Counted from the first letter of the stretch, positions 16,531-25,726 are shown. The stretch: 64,000 nt of DNA from Flavobacteriales bacterium UBA7468 (GCA_002478565.1 DLPC01000007.1:62001-126000); one strand, 5' to 3'. The notes: generated by a model from the letters alone, not told the origin. Numbers and translations are program-made.

Positions 16531-17395
16531 GTACAGCTTTAAAGTGGAGGCCCTTGCCTTTTGGCAGGCCCTTAAAGAATATATCCAGCAAGGAGCTTTT
16601 CATCATGGTGCTGCTTTGGCTTATTACACGCTTTTTGCATTTATCCCGATCCTCTACCTGACCACATCAATCTATGGACGCATCATTGGTGCTAAAAACA
16701 TGCGGGTAATAGTCTCGGATATACTCCACGACGGACTAGGCCTCACGGATACAGCATCTATCTTACACCTTGTTGATTCAATGTCACTTGAAAAACCAAG
16801 TTTTTTTCTTGAAATCGTCAGTATTGGTGTCTTGCTGTATACCTGTTCGGCTTTTATGCTTTCACTCAAAAGAAGCCTCAATGAATTTTTCAATGTCACC
16901 AAAAAAAACCGACAAGAAACCAATCTTTTTATGGAGATCATTGGTTTCAGATTTATCAGTGTCCTTTTGCTAGCCATTTTTGCACTGGTTATCATTCTTT
17001 TCTACTTCGCTCAAGTCTTTGTGTTTTCGGCCCTCAATAGCTGGATTCATTGGCACAATGGCTTTATTGATTTCTCATTCACCCTACTTCAAATTGGCTT
17101 AACACTTGCATCCAATGTTTTGATCTTTAGCCTAATTTTCAAATACATGCACGATGCCAAAGTAACCTGGCGTGTGGCTTCAAAAGGCGCAATTGTTACT
17201 GCTGTTTTACTTTATTTTAGCCAATGGATCCTGAGCTATTATTTACAACATTTCTTTATGTTAGGACAACTCGGAATCGCAAACTCCATTTTCATGATGC
17301 TCGCTTGGGTTCATTATTCAGCTCAAATTGTCTTTCTCGGAGCAAAGTTCACTTACCATGTGGGCAAGGCAAGTGGAGAGCGCATCTATTCTTAA
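16460..17395 (+). CDS. YihY/BrkB family inner-membrane protein
   Basis: The protein is about 311 residues with six predicted membrane helices and BrkB-family features: GAFHHGAALAYYTLFAFIP near the first helix, a polar loop with DILHDGLGLTD, and a GAKFTYHVGK C-terminal end. Older annotations of the family as ribonuclease BN are not supported. The start is uncertain: ATG 16460 overlaps the ABC gene by 71 bases, while a TTG at 16511 would overlap by 20 and still keep the whole conserved domain. It ends nine bases from the convergent lptD stop. Function unknown; YihY-family proteins are envelope proteins. Confidence 0.85.
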   Translation: MNAFCSTLLSLLPKLVILKSKGNKYSFKVEALAFWQALKEYIQQGAFHHGAALAYYTLFAFIPILYLTTSIYGRIIGAKNMRVIVSDILHDGLGLTDTASILHLVDSMSLEKPSFFLEIVSIGVLLYTCSAFMLSLKRSLNEFFNVTKKNRQETNLFMEIIGFRFISVLLLAIFALVIILFYFAQVFVFSALNSWIHWHNGFIDFSFTLLQIGLTLASNVLIFSLIFKYMHDAKVTWRVASKGAIVTAVLLYFSQWILSYYLQHFFMLGQLGIANSIFMMLAWVHYSAQIVFLGAKFTYHVGKASGERIYS

Positions 17396-17404
17396 TAAGC
17401 TCAG

Positions 17405-19930
17405 TTATAGAAAAGAAGGCGGTTTGCGGAATTCGAGTTTGGCATCGCGGAAAATACTCGATGTATTTCGGATAGTTAGTAAAAAACTTTTGTTGCCGCC
17501 AATTGGCACATAATAGAAAGAAAGTGCCCAACAATGCATGTTTCTATTCAAAGAAAAATAAGCGTTGGTCAGCCTGCGATCTTGCACATTGAAATTTAGG
17601 TTACCTGACAAATTCCAGCGCTTCGTAAAACTGATATCTCCAATTAATACCAACGTTTGAACGAAATTCCATGTGTCCGGATTCTCAATTGTTATGTCTT
17701 GGTTGGCCTGTATGCCGTACACATGTGAAAGATTAATTTTCCACGGGATATCATAATATATTGCCATTTCTGGATGCAAGGCGTAATAATTAAAGTCTGC
17801 ATTCCAATCTTGCTCGTTGAAAAGCATACTATGGTCTTGAATTTTTTTACGGTCTTTCTTGGGTGCCAAGACCATTGTAGTGGTCAAGTTAGTGGTAGTA
17901 AGCCGGCCAAGTTGCTGTCCAGTTTGCCATGCATAATCTTTGATCGTTTGCCCATTGGCATTCCAGCCGTAGGGGCTCCAATTGGCATTGGAAACAAAAT
18001 TGATCCAGTTGGCCGGGCTGATTCTTAGATTCAAAGACAAATTTGACAATTTCATGGTGTCTTTGGTAAAATCGTAATTACCGGTCACTGAGAATTGATC
18101 AATGAGCCTGATTTTTTTAAAGCCCGTAACAGTATCTTGCGCCGATTTAAATTTAATCTCAGCTGTGTTGTTTATGCCAAAAGTGAGCAGAGAAGCCGCT
18201 CTTGTTGAACCAACACTATAAATACTCCTTTCAAACGGCGAATAGGTAATTGCGCTTTGATTGGGGCCAGCATTTACTGTAACCAATGGATTCCAACCTG
18301 GCGTATAACGATAACCTAGATTTGGCGTCATGAGGTGACGCAAGCGGGGCTGTTTTTTGCCTGCAAATTTGTAGTAGGCATACAAAACAGTTGTGGCACT
18401 CAGGTTAAAATTCAACTCATGAGACATTACTGGTTTTTGAATGGTATCAATTTGAGTAGAATTGGTGCTCGGATTATAACTTTTTTGAATCTGTTGAAAA
18501 TTGATTTTATTGCCGTAACTCAGGTTCGGATTAATCTTGAGTGCATTCTTGAAAAGCCCCGTACTGGTTTGAATAGTAACTCCTTGGCTCAAGCCATTCA
18601 TCATGGTTTGATTGATTGCTGCGAAATTGGCAGTACTCATTAAAGAATCTGCGAACTGGGCACGGTTTTGCCCTTCAAAGTTGTACGTAAGCCCTATGCG
18701 TTGTACGGTTTTTTTCCAGTTTTTATCTGCGGTTTCAAAGACATTTTTGAATGGAAAAATTCGCGTCACGTTGACATTCATCACAGGGCTCAATAAAGAC
18801 ACTGTTTTTGCTTTTGAATTTTGTCGCAAGGACATTTTCAAACCCGTATTAACTGGCTTGCCTGGAAAATTGCGCGCGAGGTTGATATCCGAATTAAAGC
18901 TATTATTAAAATATTCAGGATTGATTGGGTCAAGTGAATTCTTTGAATTATTATCTGATATAAAATTGACGTTGGATGAAAAATCCCAAAATGGATTAGA
19001 CTTAGGCGCCTTCCGATGCGACCAAACGACAGTGAGTTTATTTTGTTTGTCATTGAGCGGAAAGCCGCTATTAAATTGCTGAAAACCCAAAGACAAACGC
19101 CCGCTATAACCATAGCGCTTGGCATAATCGAGATCGTTGCGCAAGCCCCAAGACCCTCTGCTGTAGAGATTGGCATAAACCGAAGTTTGCAAGCGCTCAT
19201 TGATCGGGAAGTACCAACCTAAATTTTGAAATCCAAACCCATAGGCAGAAAGAGGAATGAATTCCGGAAATAAAAGTCCTGATGTGCGCTCTTTTTGGTT
19301 AGTCGGAATAAACGCAAAGGGCAAACCAAGTGGTGTTGGAATCCCGGAAACATACAAGTTCATCGGACCCGTTACAATTCTTTCATTTGGAACCACGACT
19401 CCTTTACTCAATTGAAAATGGTAATGCGGTTCTTCTAAATCGCAAGTGGTGAGGACTCCTTGACGCAAATGTAATTCATCATTGGACTGGCGCTTGGCTG
19501 TGCCCATTCTGAAATAAAATTCATCTTGTTTGATGGCCAGTGCTTTGATATAAGCTTTTTCGGTTCTGTAATTCAACTTCAATGACTCACAGTTGATGGT
19601 TTCTGAACCCTCAGTAAGCTCAGGATATTCCAATTTATTGTTCAAGGAATCAATGCGGTACTTTGCTTCAATCTGGCTAGAATCGAGGTCGATTAGGATA
19701 TATCCGGCTTTGATAGAGAAGCCTTCGCTTTGGACTTCAGCGGCTCCGTAGAGGTAAATTCTGCGATTTTTGACATCGTGGACAATCTTGTCATTAGCTT
19801 TGTAAGTGACAATTTGATTGAGGCTTTCGCCACTCACAAATAACGTATCTTGAGCTGTAACGAATCGCAAGGGGCACATTATTAACAATGTGACGAAGAA
19901 AAGTTGTGCGAAACGTAGTCTTTGACTCAA
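17405..19930 (-). CDS. lptD: LPS-assembly protein LptD (OstA-like)
   Basis: The 841-residue outer-membrane protein inserts lipopolysaccharide into the outer leaflet. A signal peptide (cleaved near FVTAQ, about residue 27) precedes an OstA/jellyroll domain (about 30-200, DVKNRRIYLYGAAEVQSEG) and a long beta-barrel with the conserved GIPTPLGLPFAFIPTNQKER entry and many aromatic strand ends. The Bacteroidota form lacks the classic N-terminal cysteine pattern, as here. The best start is a TTG at 19930; the next in-frame methionine falls inside the signal peptide and a stop lies just upstream. It diverges from the amidase gene across only 23 bases. Confidence 0.88.
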   Translation of the reverse strand: MSQRLRFAQLFFVTLLIMCPLRFVTAQDTLFVSGESLNQIVTYKANDKIVHDVKNRRIYLYGAAEVQSEGFSIKAGYILIDLDSSQIEAKYRIDSLNNKLEYPELTEGSETINCESLKLNYRTEKAYIKALAIKQDEFYFRMGTAKRQSNDELHLRQGVLTTCDLEEPHYHFQLSKGVVVPNERIVTGPMNLYVSGIPTPLGLPFAFIPTNQKERTSGLLFPEFIPLSAYGFGFQNLGWYFPINERLQTSVYANLYSRGSWGLRNDLDYAKRYGYSGRLSLGFQQFNSGFPLNDKQNKLTVVWSHRKAPKSNPFWDFSSNVNFISDNNSKNSLDPINPEYFNNSFNSDINLARNFPGKPVNTGLKMSLRQNSKAKTVSLLSPVMNVNVTRIFPFKNVFETADKNWKKTVQRIGLTYNFEGQNRAQFADSLMSTANFAAINQTMMNGLSQGVTIQTSTGLFKNALKINPNLSYGNKINFQQIQKSYNPSTNSTQIDTIQKPVMSHELNFNLSATTVLYAYYKFAGKKQPRLRHLMTPNLGYRYTPGWNPLVTVNAGPNQSAITYSPFERSIYSVGSTRAASLLTFGINNTAEIKFKSAQDTVTGFKKIRLIDQFSVTGNYDFTKDTMKLSNLSLNLRISPANWINFVSNANWSPYGWNANGQTIKDYAWQTGQQLGRLTTTNLTTTMVLAPKKDRKKIQDHSMLFNEQDWNADFNYYALHPEMAIYYDIPWKINLSHVYGIQANQDITIENPDTWNFVQTLVLIGDISFTKRWNLSGNLNFNVQDRRLTNAYFSLNRNMHCWALSFYYVPIGGNKSFLLTIRNTSSIFRDAKLEFRKPPSFL

Positions 19931-19949
19931 GAGCTGCTACTTAGATTTG
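19921..19949 (+). promoter_or_regulatory. Bacteroidota promoter for the amidase gene
   Basis: TTTG (19921-19924), 17 bases, then TAGATTTG (19942-19949) match both the -33 and -7 elements. The -7 box ends four bases before the ATG at 19954, so the first transcribed base should be at or within a base or two of the A of the start codon: a predicted leaderless mRNA. Confidence 0.65.
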
Positions 19950-19953
19950 TAAT

Positions 19954-21180
19954 ATGCAAGAAAAACACACAAAGCTACCAATTTTCAATGGCTTGCAAAA
20001 GAACGTACTCAGACTGTTTTTATTGGTTGGGCTTCTATTCTTTTTCAAGCAAGCTGCGTTAGCTCAGACAGGCAAGATTAAAACCGTCGTTATTGATGCA
20101 GGGCACGGAGGGCACGACCCTGGGTGTCATGGTGCTAGTAACAACGAAAAAGAAGTCTGTTTATCGATGGCTTTGAAACTCGGCGCACTGATCAAAGAGC
20201 GTTACCCAGATGTAAAAGTTATCTACACGCGTACCACGGACGTTTTTGTAGAACTTGCGGAACGTGCAAACATTGCCAACCGTAACAATGCCGATTTATT
20301 TATTTGTATTCATGCCAATGCGGGTAGCACTACCGCCTATGGGTCTGAAACGTATGTACTTGGTTTGCATCGCACTGACGCCCAACAAAAAGTCGCGGAA
20401 CGCGAAAACGCCAGTATTGCTTTAGAGGACGACAAGGGTGCTAAGTACCGCTCTTATGACCTTACCCCTGACGGTATAATTGCGCTTCAATTTCAATTGG
20501 CTGTATTTCATAGACAGTCCATTTTATTTGCTGAAATGATACAAAAAGAATTCAAGCGAATAGGACGCTATGACAGAGGTGTAAAGCAAGCTGGATTCCT
20601 CGTTCTATACAAAACAACCATGCCGAGCGTTTTGATTGAAACCGCTTTCTTACCGAACCCTACCGAAGAAAAACTCATTGGAACCGCCGAGGGTCAGCAA
20701 AAAATGGCTCAGGCCATGTTTCAAGCATTTGTGAACTTTAAAAATGCAACAGAAGGAAAAACTGTAGCAACAGGCACTACTGAAAATAAACCCGCTGAGA
20801 CCAAACCTCAAGAAACAAAACCGATCGAGACAAAACCAATTGAAAGTAAGCCGATCGAGAACAATGAGGTTATCAGTAAACCTACGGAAATCAAAGTAAA
20901 TTCCTTTAAAGATACAGGGTTGGTTTTTCGAGTTCAAATTGAGACCTCCACTCAGGCGCTCGCTAAAAATTCGAGCAGATTTAAAGGGATGGAAGTATTT
21001 GAATATCAAGACAATACACTTTACAAGTACTGTACTGGAGCCTTTCCAAATGACCTTCAAGGAGCAAAAAATTATAAAAATGAACTCATTGAAAAAGGAT
21101 TTGAGCATGCTTTTGTTGTGGCTTTCCTTAACGGAGAGCGCATCAGTATTGAAAAAGCGATTAAATTAGCAGAAAAATAA
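19954..21180 (+). CDS. N-acetylmuramoyl-L-alanine amidase with SPOR-like tail
   Basis: This 408-residue periplasmic zinc amidase cleaves the peptide stem from peptidoglycan during cell separation. A signal segment (about 18-38) is followed by an Amidase_3 domain (about 42-260) with zinc ligands in DAGHGGHDPG (His51), EKEV (Glu65) and CIHANAG, and the catalytic glutamate in VLIETAFLPN. A low-complexity linker of repeated PIETKP/PIESKP units at about 270-305 joins a C-terminal domain of about 85 residues (VFRVQIETST, DLQGAKNYKNELIEKGFEHAFVVA) resembling SPOR peptidoglycan-binding folds. It starts an operon with the MCE gene four bases downstream. Confidence 0.93.
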   Translation: MQEKHTKLPIFNGLQKNVLRLFLLVGLLFFFKQAALAQTGKIKTVVIDAGHGGHDPGCHGASNNEKEVCLSMALKLGALIKERYPDVKVIYTRTTDVFVELAERANIANRNNADLFICIHANAGSTTAYGSETYVLGLHRTDAQQKVAERENASIALEDDKGAKYRSYDLTPDGIIALQFQLAVFHRQSILFAEMIQKEFKRIGRYDRGVKQAGFLVLYKTTMPSVLIETAFLPNPTEEKLIGTAEGQQKMAQAMFQAFVNFKNATEGKTVATGTTENKPAETKPQETKPIETKPIESKPIENNEVISKPTEIKVNSFKDTGLVFRVQIETSTQALAKNSSRFKGMEVFEYQDNTLYKYCTGAFPNDLQGAKNYKNELIEKGFEHAFVVAFLNGERISIEKAIKLAEK

Positions 21181-21184
21181 AGGC

Positions 21185-22222
21185 TTGAAATTTTCCAAAG
21201 AAATAAAGGCAGCGCTCATCGCTATTTTCGCCATTGTGGTTCTGATTGCAGGCGTCAATTTCCTCAAAGGAAACAGTTTCTTTGGTGGAGATGATGTTTA
21301 CACAGCCTACTTTCCCAATTCAGGTCAATTAATGGTTTCATCCAACGTCACCTTAAATGGTGTTGAAATTGGCAAAGTACTCAGTATAGAATCCAACCCA
21401 ACTGGTGATTCCCTCCATAGAGTTAAACTAACCTTCAATATTCACAACACTGACATTCGTCTACCGAAAGGAACCATCGTTGAAATTGGTTCTCTCGATT
21501 TCTTTAGCAAAGCGCTCATAGTGCAACTACCATTAGCAGGAAACGGTCAATTTTACGCCGTTGGTGCCACAATCCCTGGGCGCTTATCTGTAGATATGGT
21601 TTCGCAAGTAAAAGCCTACGCCGACCCAATATCTCAGAAACTACAAACCATGATGTTGTCCATAGACCACATGGTAGAATCTTTGTCGTCTTTTTGGGAT
21701 ACCACAGCAACATCCGAATTAGAAGGTAGTTTGAAAGAAGTCAAAATGACCATTAAAAAGCTCGGAAGGGTTGCCGACGAATTGCAGGGGTTTGTAGCCT
21801 CGGAAAGAGCGCAGTTTACCAAAATCATGTCCAACGTTGAGTCGATAACGCTCAACCTCAAGCGCAGCAATGACCAAATTACTGGCATCATCGGTAATAC
21901 TCGCAAAATCACAGACGATCTTGTAACCGCTGACTTCAAAGGCACCATTTTAGACGCCCAAACCACACTCAAAAAATTCAATATGGTTCTTGCTGAAGTT
22001 GAGTCAGGTCAAGGCACTTTGGGTCAACTCATCCACGACGAAAAACTCTATACCGAATTGGTTGGAACCAACAACGATCTACAAAATCTTGTAACGGATT
22101 TACAAGCGCATCCGGAGCGTTATGTTCATTTGTCGCTCATCGGCGGAAAATCTAAAGGACTACAACTTTCAAAGAAAAACGAAGACAAGCTGCAAAAAAT
22201 GCTCGACAGCCTGCCTGAATAA
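21185..22222 (+). CDS. MlaD/MCE domain protein
   Basis: The 345-residue inner-membrane-anchored protein belongs to the MCE family that binds phospholipids and maintains outer-membrane lipid asymmetry. One N-terminal membrane helix (about 9-27), an MCE domain at about 35-115 (YTAYFPNSGQLMVSSNVTLNGVEIGKV) and a long coiled-coil tail (about 150-310) are visible. The only reasonable start is the TTG at 21185, because the next methionine lies within the MCE domain. No Mla ATPase or permease gene is adjacent. It sits between a cell-wall amidase and an Fe-S protein pair. Confidence 0.9.
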   Translation: MKFSKEIKAALIAIFAIVVLIAGVNFLKGNSFFGGDDVYTAYFPNSGQLMVSSNVTLNGVEIGKVLSIESNPTGDSLHRVKLTFNIHNTDIRLPKGTIVEIGSLDFFSKALIVQLPLAGNGQFYAVGATIPGRLSVDMVSQVKAYADPISQKLQTMMLSIDHMVESLSSFWDTTATSELEGSLKEVKMTIKKLGRVADELQGFVASERAQFTKIMSNVESITLNLKRSNDQITGIIGNTRKITDDLVTADFKGTILDAQTTLKKFNMVLAEVESGQGTLGQLIHDEKLYTELVGTNNDLQNLVTDLQAHPERYVHLSLIGGKSKGLQLSKKNEDKLQKMLDSLPE

Positions 22223-22231
22223 TCGATCAAC

Positions 22232-23536
22232 ATGCAACAAATACTATTTGGCGTACTCACGCTACTCAGCTTTGGATTTTTTGCGTTTAACCTCCGAAAA
22301 ATCGCACAAAATATCCATCTTGGTCAAGCCATCAATCGCTCTGATAACAAAGCCGAACGCTGGCGCACTATGCTTTTGGTCGCACTTGGTCAAAAGAAAA
22401 TGTTCAGTCGCCCCATTCCTGCGCTCTTGCACCTCGCATTATACGCCGCTTTTGTCATTACACAAATTGAACTCATCGAAATTCTCGTTGACGGCCTCAG
22501 TGGTTCACACCGCTTTTTCCAAGATAGTTTAGGCGCTTTTTACACGTTCATGATCAGCTTTATTGAAGTGCTGTCCGTATTAGCATTTATAGGTACAATT
22601 GCATTTTTAGCCCGCCGCAACCTGCTCAAACTACCCCGTCTAAACATGAAAGAACTGGCAGGCTGGCCTACCCAGGACGCCAACCTCATATTAATCATGG
22701 AGATCGTCCTCATCTCTTTTATATTCACCATGAATGGCGCCGATGAAGAATTGCAATCATATGCTGGCAACTCCAACGGTTTTGCAATTAGTTCTTGGCT
22801 AGGGCCCATTTTATTTGATGGAAAGAGCACCCATACCTTGCAAACTTTAGAGCAAATTGGTTGGTGGGGTCATATCATTATGGTCTTCGGATTCATGAAT
22901 TACCTACCCTACTCAAAGCACCTTCATATTTTCATGGCCTTCCCGAATACTTACTATTCTAAACTAGAGCCAAAAGGACAATTTACCAATATGCAGAGTG
23001 TCACTAACGAAGTGAAACTCATGCTTGACCCTAATGCTGACCCCTATGCCGCTGCACCAACTGATGCAGCACCAGCCCGCTTTGGAGCAAAAGACGTCAC
23101 AGACCTCACTTGGAAGAATCTAATGGATGCCTATAGTTGCACTGAATGTGGCCGCTGTACTTCAGTATGTCCGGCCAACACAACAGGCAAATTGCTTTCG
23201 CCAAGAAAAATCATGATGGACACCCGTGACCGCATGGTTGAGCTCGGAGACTACAAACGCAAAAATGGCCCTGATGCCGAAGACGGAAAAAGCCTTCTTG
23301 GGTCCTATATTACCGAAGAGGAACTATGGGCATGTACCAGCTGCAATGCTTGTGTACAAGAATGCCCGGTCAACATCGATCCACTTTCAATTATTATTGA
23401 TTTACGTCGCTTTTTGGTGATGGAAGAATCTAAGGTTCCTTCCGAACTAACAGGAATGCTTACCAACATTGAAAACAACGGTGCCCCTTGGCAGTTTGCT
23501 GCTACTGAGCGCATGAATTGGGCTAACGAAGATTAA
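22232..23536 (+). CDS. Membrane (Fe-S)-binding reductase-like protein
   Basis: This is a 434-residue protein with four to six membrane helices in the first 230 residues, resembling a NarI/DsrM-type anchor, and two [4Fe-4S] ferredoxin motifs: CTECGRCTSVCP at about 302-313 and CTSCNACVQECP at about 369-380. This is the layout of the membrane half of heterodisulfide-reductase-like complexes. The next gene encodes a CCG-domain protein, 14 bases away, completing a two-subunit module. It probably passes electrons between the quinone pool and a thiol or unknown substrate. The family occurs as an uncharacterised pair in many Bacteroidota. Confidence 0.85.
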   Translation: MQQILFGVLTLLSFGFFAFNLRKIAQNIHLGQAINRSDNKAERWRTMLLVALGQKKMFSRPIPALLHLALYAAFVITQIELIEILVDGLSGSHRFFQDSLGAFYTFMISFIEVLSVLAFIGTIAFLARRNLLKLPRLNMKELAGWPTQDANLILIMEIVLISFIFTMNGADEELQSYAGNSNGFAISSWLGPILFDGKSTHTLQTLEQIGWWGHIIMVFGFMNYLPYSKHLHIFMAFPNTYYSKLEPKGQFTNMQSVTNEVKLMLDPNADPYAAAPTDAAPARFGAKDVTDLTWKNLMDAYSCTECGRCTSVCPANTTGKLLSPRKIMMDTRDRMVELGDYKRKNGPDAEDGKSLLGSYITEEELWACTSCNACVQECPVNIDPLSIIIDLRRFLVMEESKVPSELTGMLTNIENNGAPWQFAATERMNWANED

Positions 23537-23550
23537 GTAAAGACAAGCAA

Positions 23551-24339
23551 ATGAGTCTACAAGTACGTACAATGGCCGACATGATGGCCTCAGGAGAAAC
23601 TCCAGAAATATTATTTTGGGTAGGTTGTGCAGGATCTTTCGATGACCGCGCCAAAAAAATCACCAAAGCATTGGTCAAGATTCTGAATCATTGTAAGGTA
23701 AACTTTGCCGTACTAGGAGCCGAAGAAAGCTGTACCGGAGACCCTGCCAAACGTGCGGGTAACGAATTCACCTTTCAAATGCAAGCCCTTATGAATATCG
23801 AGCTTTTGAATGGCTACGAGATTAAAAAAATTGTAACGGCTTGTCCGCATTGCTTCAACACACTCAAGAACGAATATCCCGGATTGGGAGGTACTTATGA
23901 GGTCATTCATCATACGCAACTTATTCAAGACCTGATCAATACTGGTAAGCTAGCACTTGCCGACAACGGTACTTTTAAGGGTAAGAAAATAACTTTCCAT
24001 GACCCTTGTTATTTAGGTCGTGCAAATGATGTATATGAAGCACCGCGTGCGTTGATTGAAAAACTCGATGCAGCATTAGTTGAAATGAAACGCTGCAAAA
24101 CAAATGGATTGTGTTGTGGTGCCGGTGGTGCTCAAATGTTTAAGGAGGCCGAAAAAGGCAACAAAGAAATCAACATTGAGCGCACGGAAGATGCACTTGA
24201 AACAGCCGCTGGGATTATCGCAACGGGTTGCCCTTTTTGTAATACGATGATGACTGACGGCATCAAGCATTTCGAAAAAGAAGAAGACGTTAAAGTATTA
24301 GATATCGCAGAACTCATTGCCAATGCCGCAGACCTATAA
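23551..24339 (+). CDS. Cysteine-rich (CCG) domain (Fe-S) protein
   Basis: The 262-residue soluble protein has two cysteine-rich domains of the HdrB/GlpC/LldE kind. The second keeps the full motif (HDPCYLGR, GLCCGAGG, TGCPFC) that can bind a noncubane iron-sulfur cluster; the first has SCTGD and ACPHC but not the CCG pair. It is the natural partner of the upstream ferredoxin-containing membrane protein. The electron acceptor or substrate is unknown. Its end overlaps the next start by 17 bases, so translation of the three genes is likely coupled. Confidence 0.87.
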   Translation: MSLQVRTMADMMASGETPEILFWVGCAGSFDDRAKKITKALVKILNHCKVNFAVLGAEESCTGDPAKRAGNEFTFQMQALMNIELLNGYEIKKIVTACPHCFNTLKNEYPGLGGTYEVIHHTQLIQDLINTGKLALADNGTFKGKKITFHDPCYLGRANDVYEAPRALIEKLDAALVEMKRCKTNGLCCGAGGAQMFKEAEKGNKEINIERTEDALETAAGIIATGCPFCNTMMTDGIKHFEKEEDVKVLDIAELIANAADL

Positions 24340-24742
24340 TTTTGCTCCACAATTTGATGAAAATTGTCGTGTTTGGGTTTTCATTGTCAGTCGTCCACTG
24401 ACTGCTACCGAGAGTGCTTGGGCGCAAGAACAACTCACAGCCTTTACCGCTACATGGCAAACCCATGGAAAAGACATGAATGCTACAGGTTTTGTATTTG
24501 AAAATCTTGCCCTGGTTCTTGTCGCAAATGAAGCCGGTGTAAAAGCTTCTGGTTGCTCAATGGACAAAATCAATCACCATATCAAAGCAATTGCAGAAGA
24601 ACTTGAGCTAGATCTTTTTGATCGGATGAATACTTTGGTATTAGAAGCCGGCGAATGGCAACTTAACCGTTTTGATGCTAGTGAATCGCGCCCGTGTATC
24701 ACAGCGGCTACCCAGCGTTTGGGCGATCTTTTGTTCGTATAG
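24323..24742 (+). CDS. Small conserved protein linked to the Fe-S pair
   Basis: This 139-residue soluble protein starts at ATG 24323, overlapping the CCG gene. Recognisable stretches are RVWVFIVSRPLT, TFTATWQTHGKDMNATG, LVLVANEAGVKASGCSMDK and LFDRMNTLV. I recall Bacteroidota proteins with these stretches that are often labelled 'ABC transporter ATPase', but there is no Walker A, signature or Walker B motif here, so that name should not be used. A conserved GCS cysteine is notable. Coupling to the Fe-S genes suggests a role in the same pathway; the function is unknown. The 3' end overlaps the convergent DUF2752 gene by 35 bases. Confidence 0.82.
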   Translation: MPQTYNFAPQFDENCRVWVFIVSRPLTATESAWAQEQLTAFTATWQTHGKDMNATGFVFENLALVLVANEAGVKASGCSMDKINHHIKAIAEELELDLFDRMNTLVLEAGEWQLNRFDASESRPCITAATQRLGDLLFV

Positions 24743-25031
24743 CATTAATTGCTTTGTATGTCCATTTGAGCCACAAAAAAGCCAAAATAGGAAATACCAG
24801 CACCACTAATTTATTGAAATGCCAAGCTGCCTCGAATTCAAAATGAATGAAGTGTTGCACTGCGCGTGTAAGACCACAAGCCATACACTCTTTTTGCAGT
24901 AATAATACAGATAAACAAAGCGATTGTCCGTGATCGAAAAAAGAGGCGGGCAGACACACCAAACTAATTGGAAGCGCCAAAAGCCCGCCTAAATACAAGT
25001 ACTTCAAAATTCTATCTGTAGTAGCGTCCAA
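24708..25031 (-). CDS. DUF2752 membrane protein
   Basis: The protein has 107 residues with two to three hydrophobic segments. The cysteine motif CMACGLTRA at about 49-57 corresponds to the CPxCGLTRA signature of DUF2752, a small membrane family of unknown function. The start appears to be TTG 25031, overlapping the end of the upstream lipoprotein gene by 20 bases, so it is probably translated by coupling. Its 3' end overlaps the convergent gene by 35 bases. Confidence 0.8.
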   Translation of the reverse strand: MDATTDRILKYLYLGGLLALPISLVCLPASFFDHGQSLCLSVLLLQKECMACGLTRAVQHFIHFEFEAAWHFNKLVVLVFPILAFLWLKWTYKAINAIRTKDRPNAG

Positions 25032-25629
25032 GAATAATCAAGGCATGAATGATCCCTGGGAATCCACAAAGGAAACACCATAGAATATTATAAATAATGA
25101 TTTCGGTGTCCCAATCTGTGACTAACCCAACTACAATTGGTGGAAAAATAAAACACAAAATAAACAACAAAAGGTATGGGACATCGTCCGGACGGTTGTT
25201 TGTTGCCTTATTTAATTGGCGCGTTAATTGCTTCGCTTTGTGCTTGACATCCTTGGATTGGTGAATAGACGCCTTTGAGCTAGTTTCTTTGACAAAATGT
25301 TGTTTAACAGTACCCGTCAATTCTGCAGCAGCTTCTTGCATTTTTATTGTCTTCAATGCCACCTGACCAAAATCTTGTTGAATTTTTGGAGCGGTTAAGG
25401 TTGGTATATCTTGTTCTTTTTGAACTTCATTTCTATTTTGAACAGCGGCATCTTTAGTTTGTTGAGAAGCCAATGCTTCTTCTGCAACTACTGCCTCATT
25501 TGTTTGGTTTTTAACTTTTAATGAGCTGTGCCACTGCACGTTGTATCCATTTCTATAAATACGTTTTTCTACTGTACAAGCTGCAAGTAAGAGCACAGCT
25601 ACTAAAGAAAGGAGGGTAATTTTTTTCAT
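25012..25629 (-). CDS. Lipoprotein with C-terminal Pmp3/YqaE-like domain
   Basis: This is a 205-residue protein with a lipobox (LLLAAC, Cys18), a charged, low-complexity central region (about 25-140), and a C-terminal hydrophobic pair at about 148-200 carrying FPPIVVGL and GFPGIIHALIIL, the hallmarks of the Pmp3/YqaE stress-response proteolipid family. Pmp3 proteins are normally about 50 residues and stand alone. Here the domain is joined to an exported, acylated N-terminal segment. Such fusions occur in Bacteroidota, but function is unknown. A perfect -7 element lies upstream. Confidence 0.78.
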   Translation of the reverse strand: MKKITLLSLVAVLLLAACTVEKRIYRNGYNVQWHSSLKVKNQTNEAVVAEEALASQQTKDAAVQNRNEVQKEQDIPTLTAPKIQQDFGQVALKTIKMQEAAAELTGTVKQHFVKETSSKASIHQSKDVKHKAKQLTRQLNKATNNRPDDVPYLLLFILCFIFPPIVVGLVTDWDTEIIIYNILWCFLCGFPGIIHALIILGRYYR

Positions 25630-25655
25630 GCGATGTTTGTTTTAATGGGGTTAAT

Positions 25656-25663
25656 CAAAGATA
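25656..25663 (-). promoter_or_regulatory. Bacteroidota -7 element for the Pmp3-fusion lipoprotein
   Basis: TATCTTTG on the minus strand is an exact TAnnTTTG match ending 26 bases before the ATG at 25629. Confidence 0.5.
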
Positions 25664-25726
25664 ATGAAATCCAACTGCGCATGCCAATATCGTACCAAAA
25701 TTGATATTAAACATTGATCATGACAA

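Noticed and set aside
18612..19082. 156-codon plus-strand frame opposite lptD
   Set aside because: It lies wholly inside lptD, has no start signals and a composition typical of a shadow frame.
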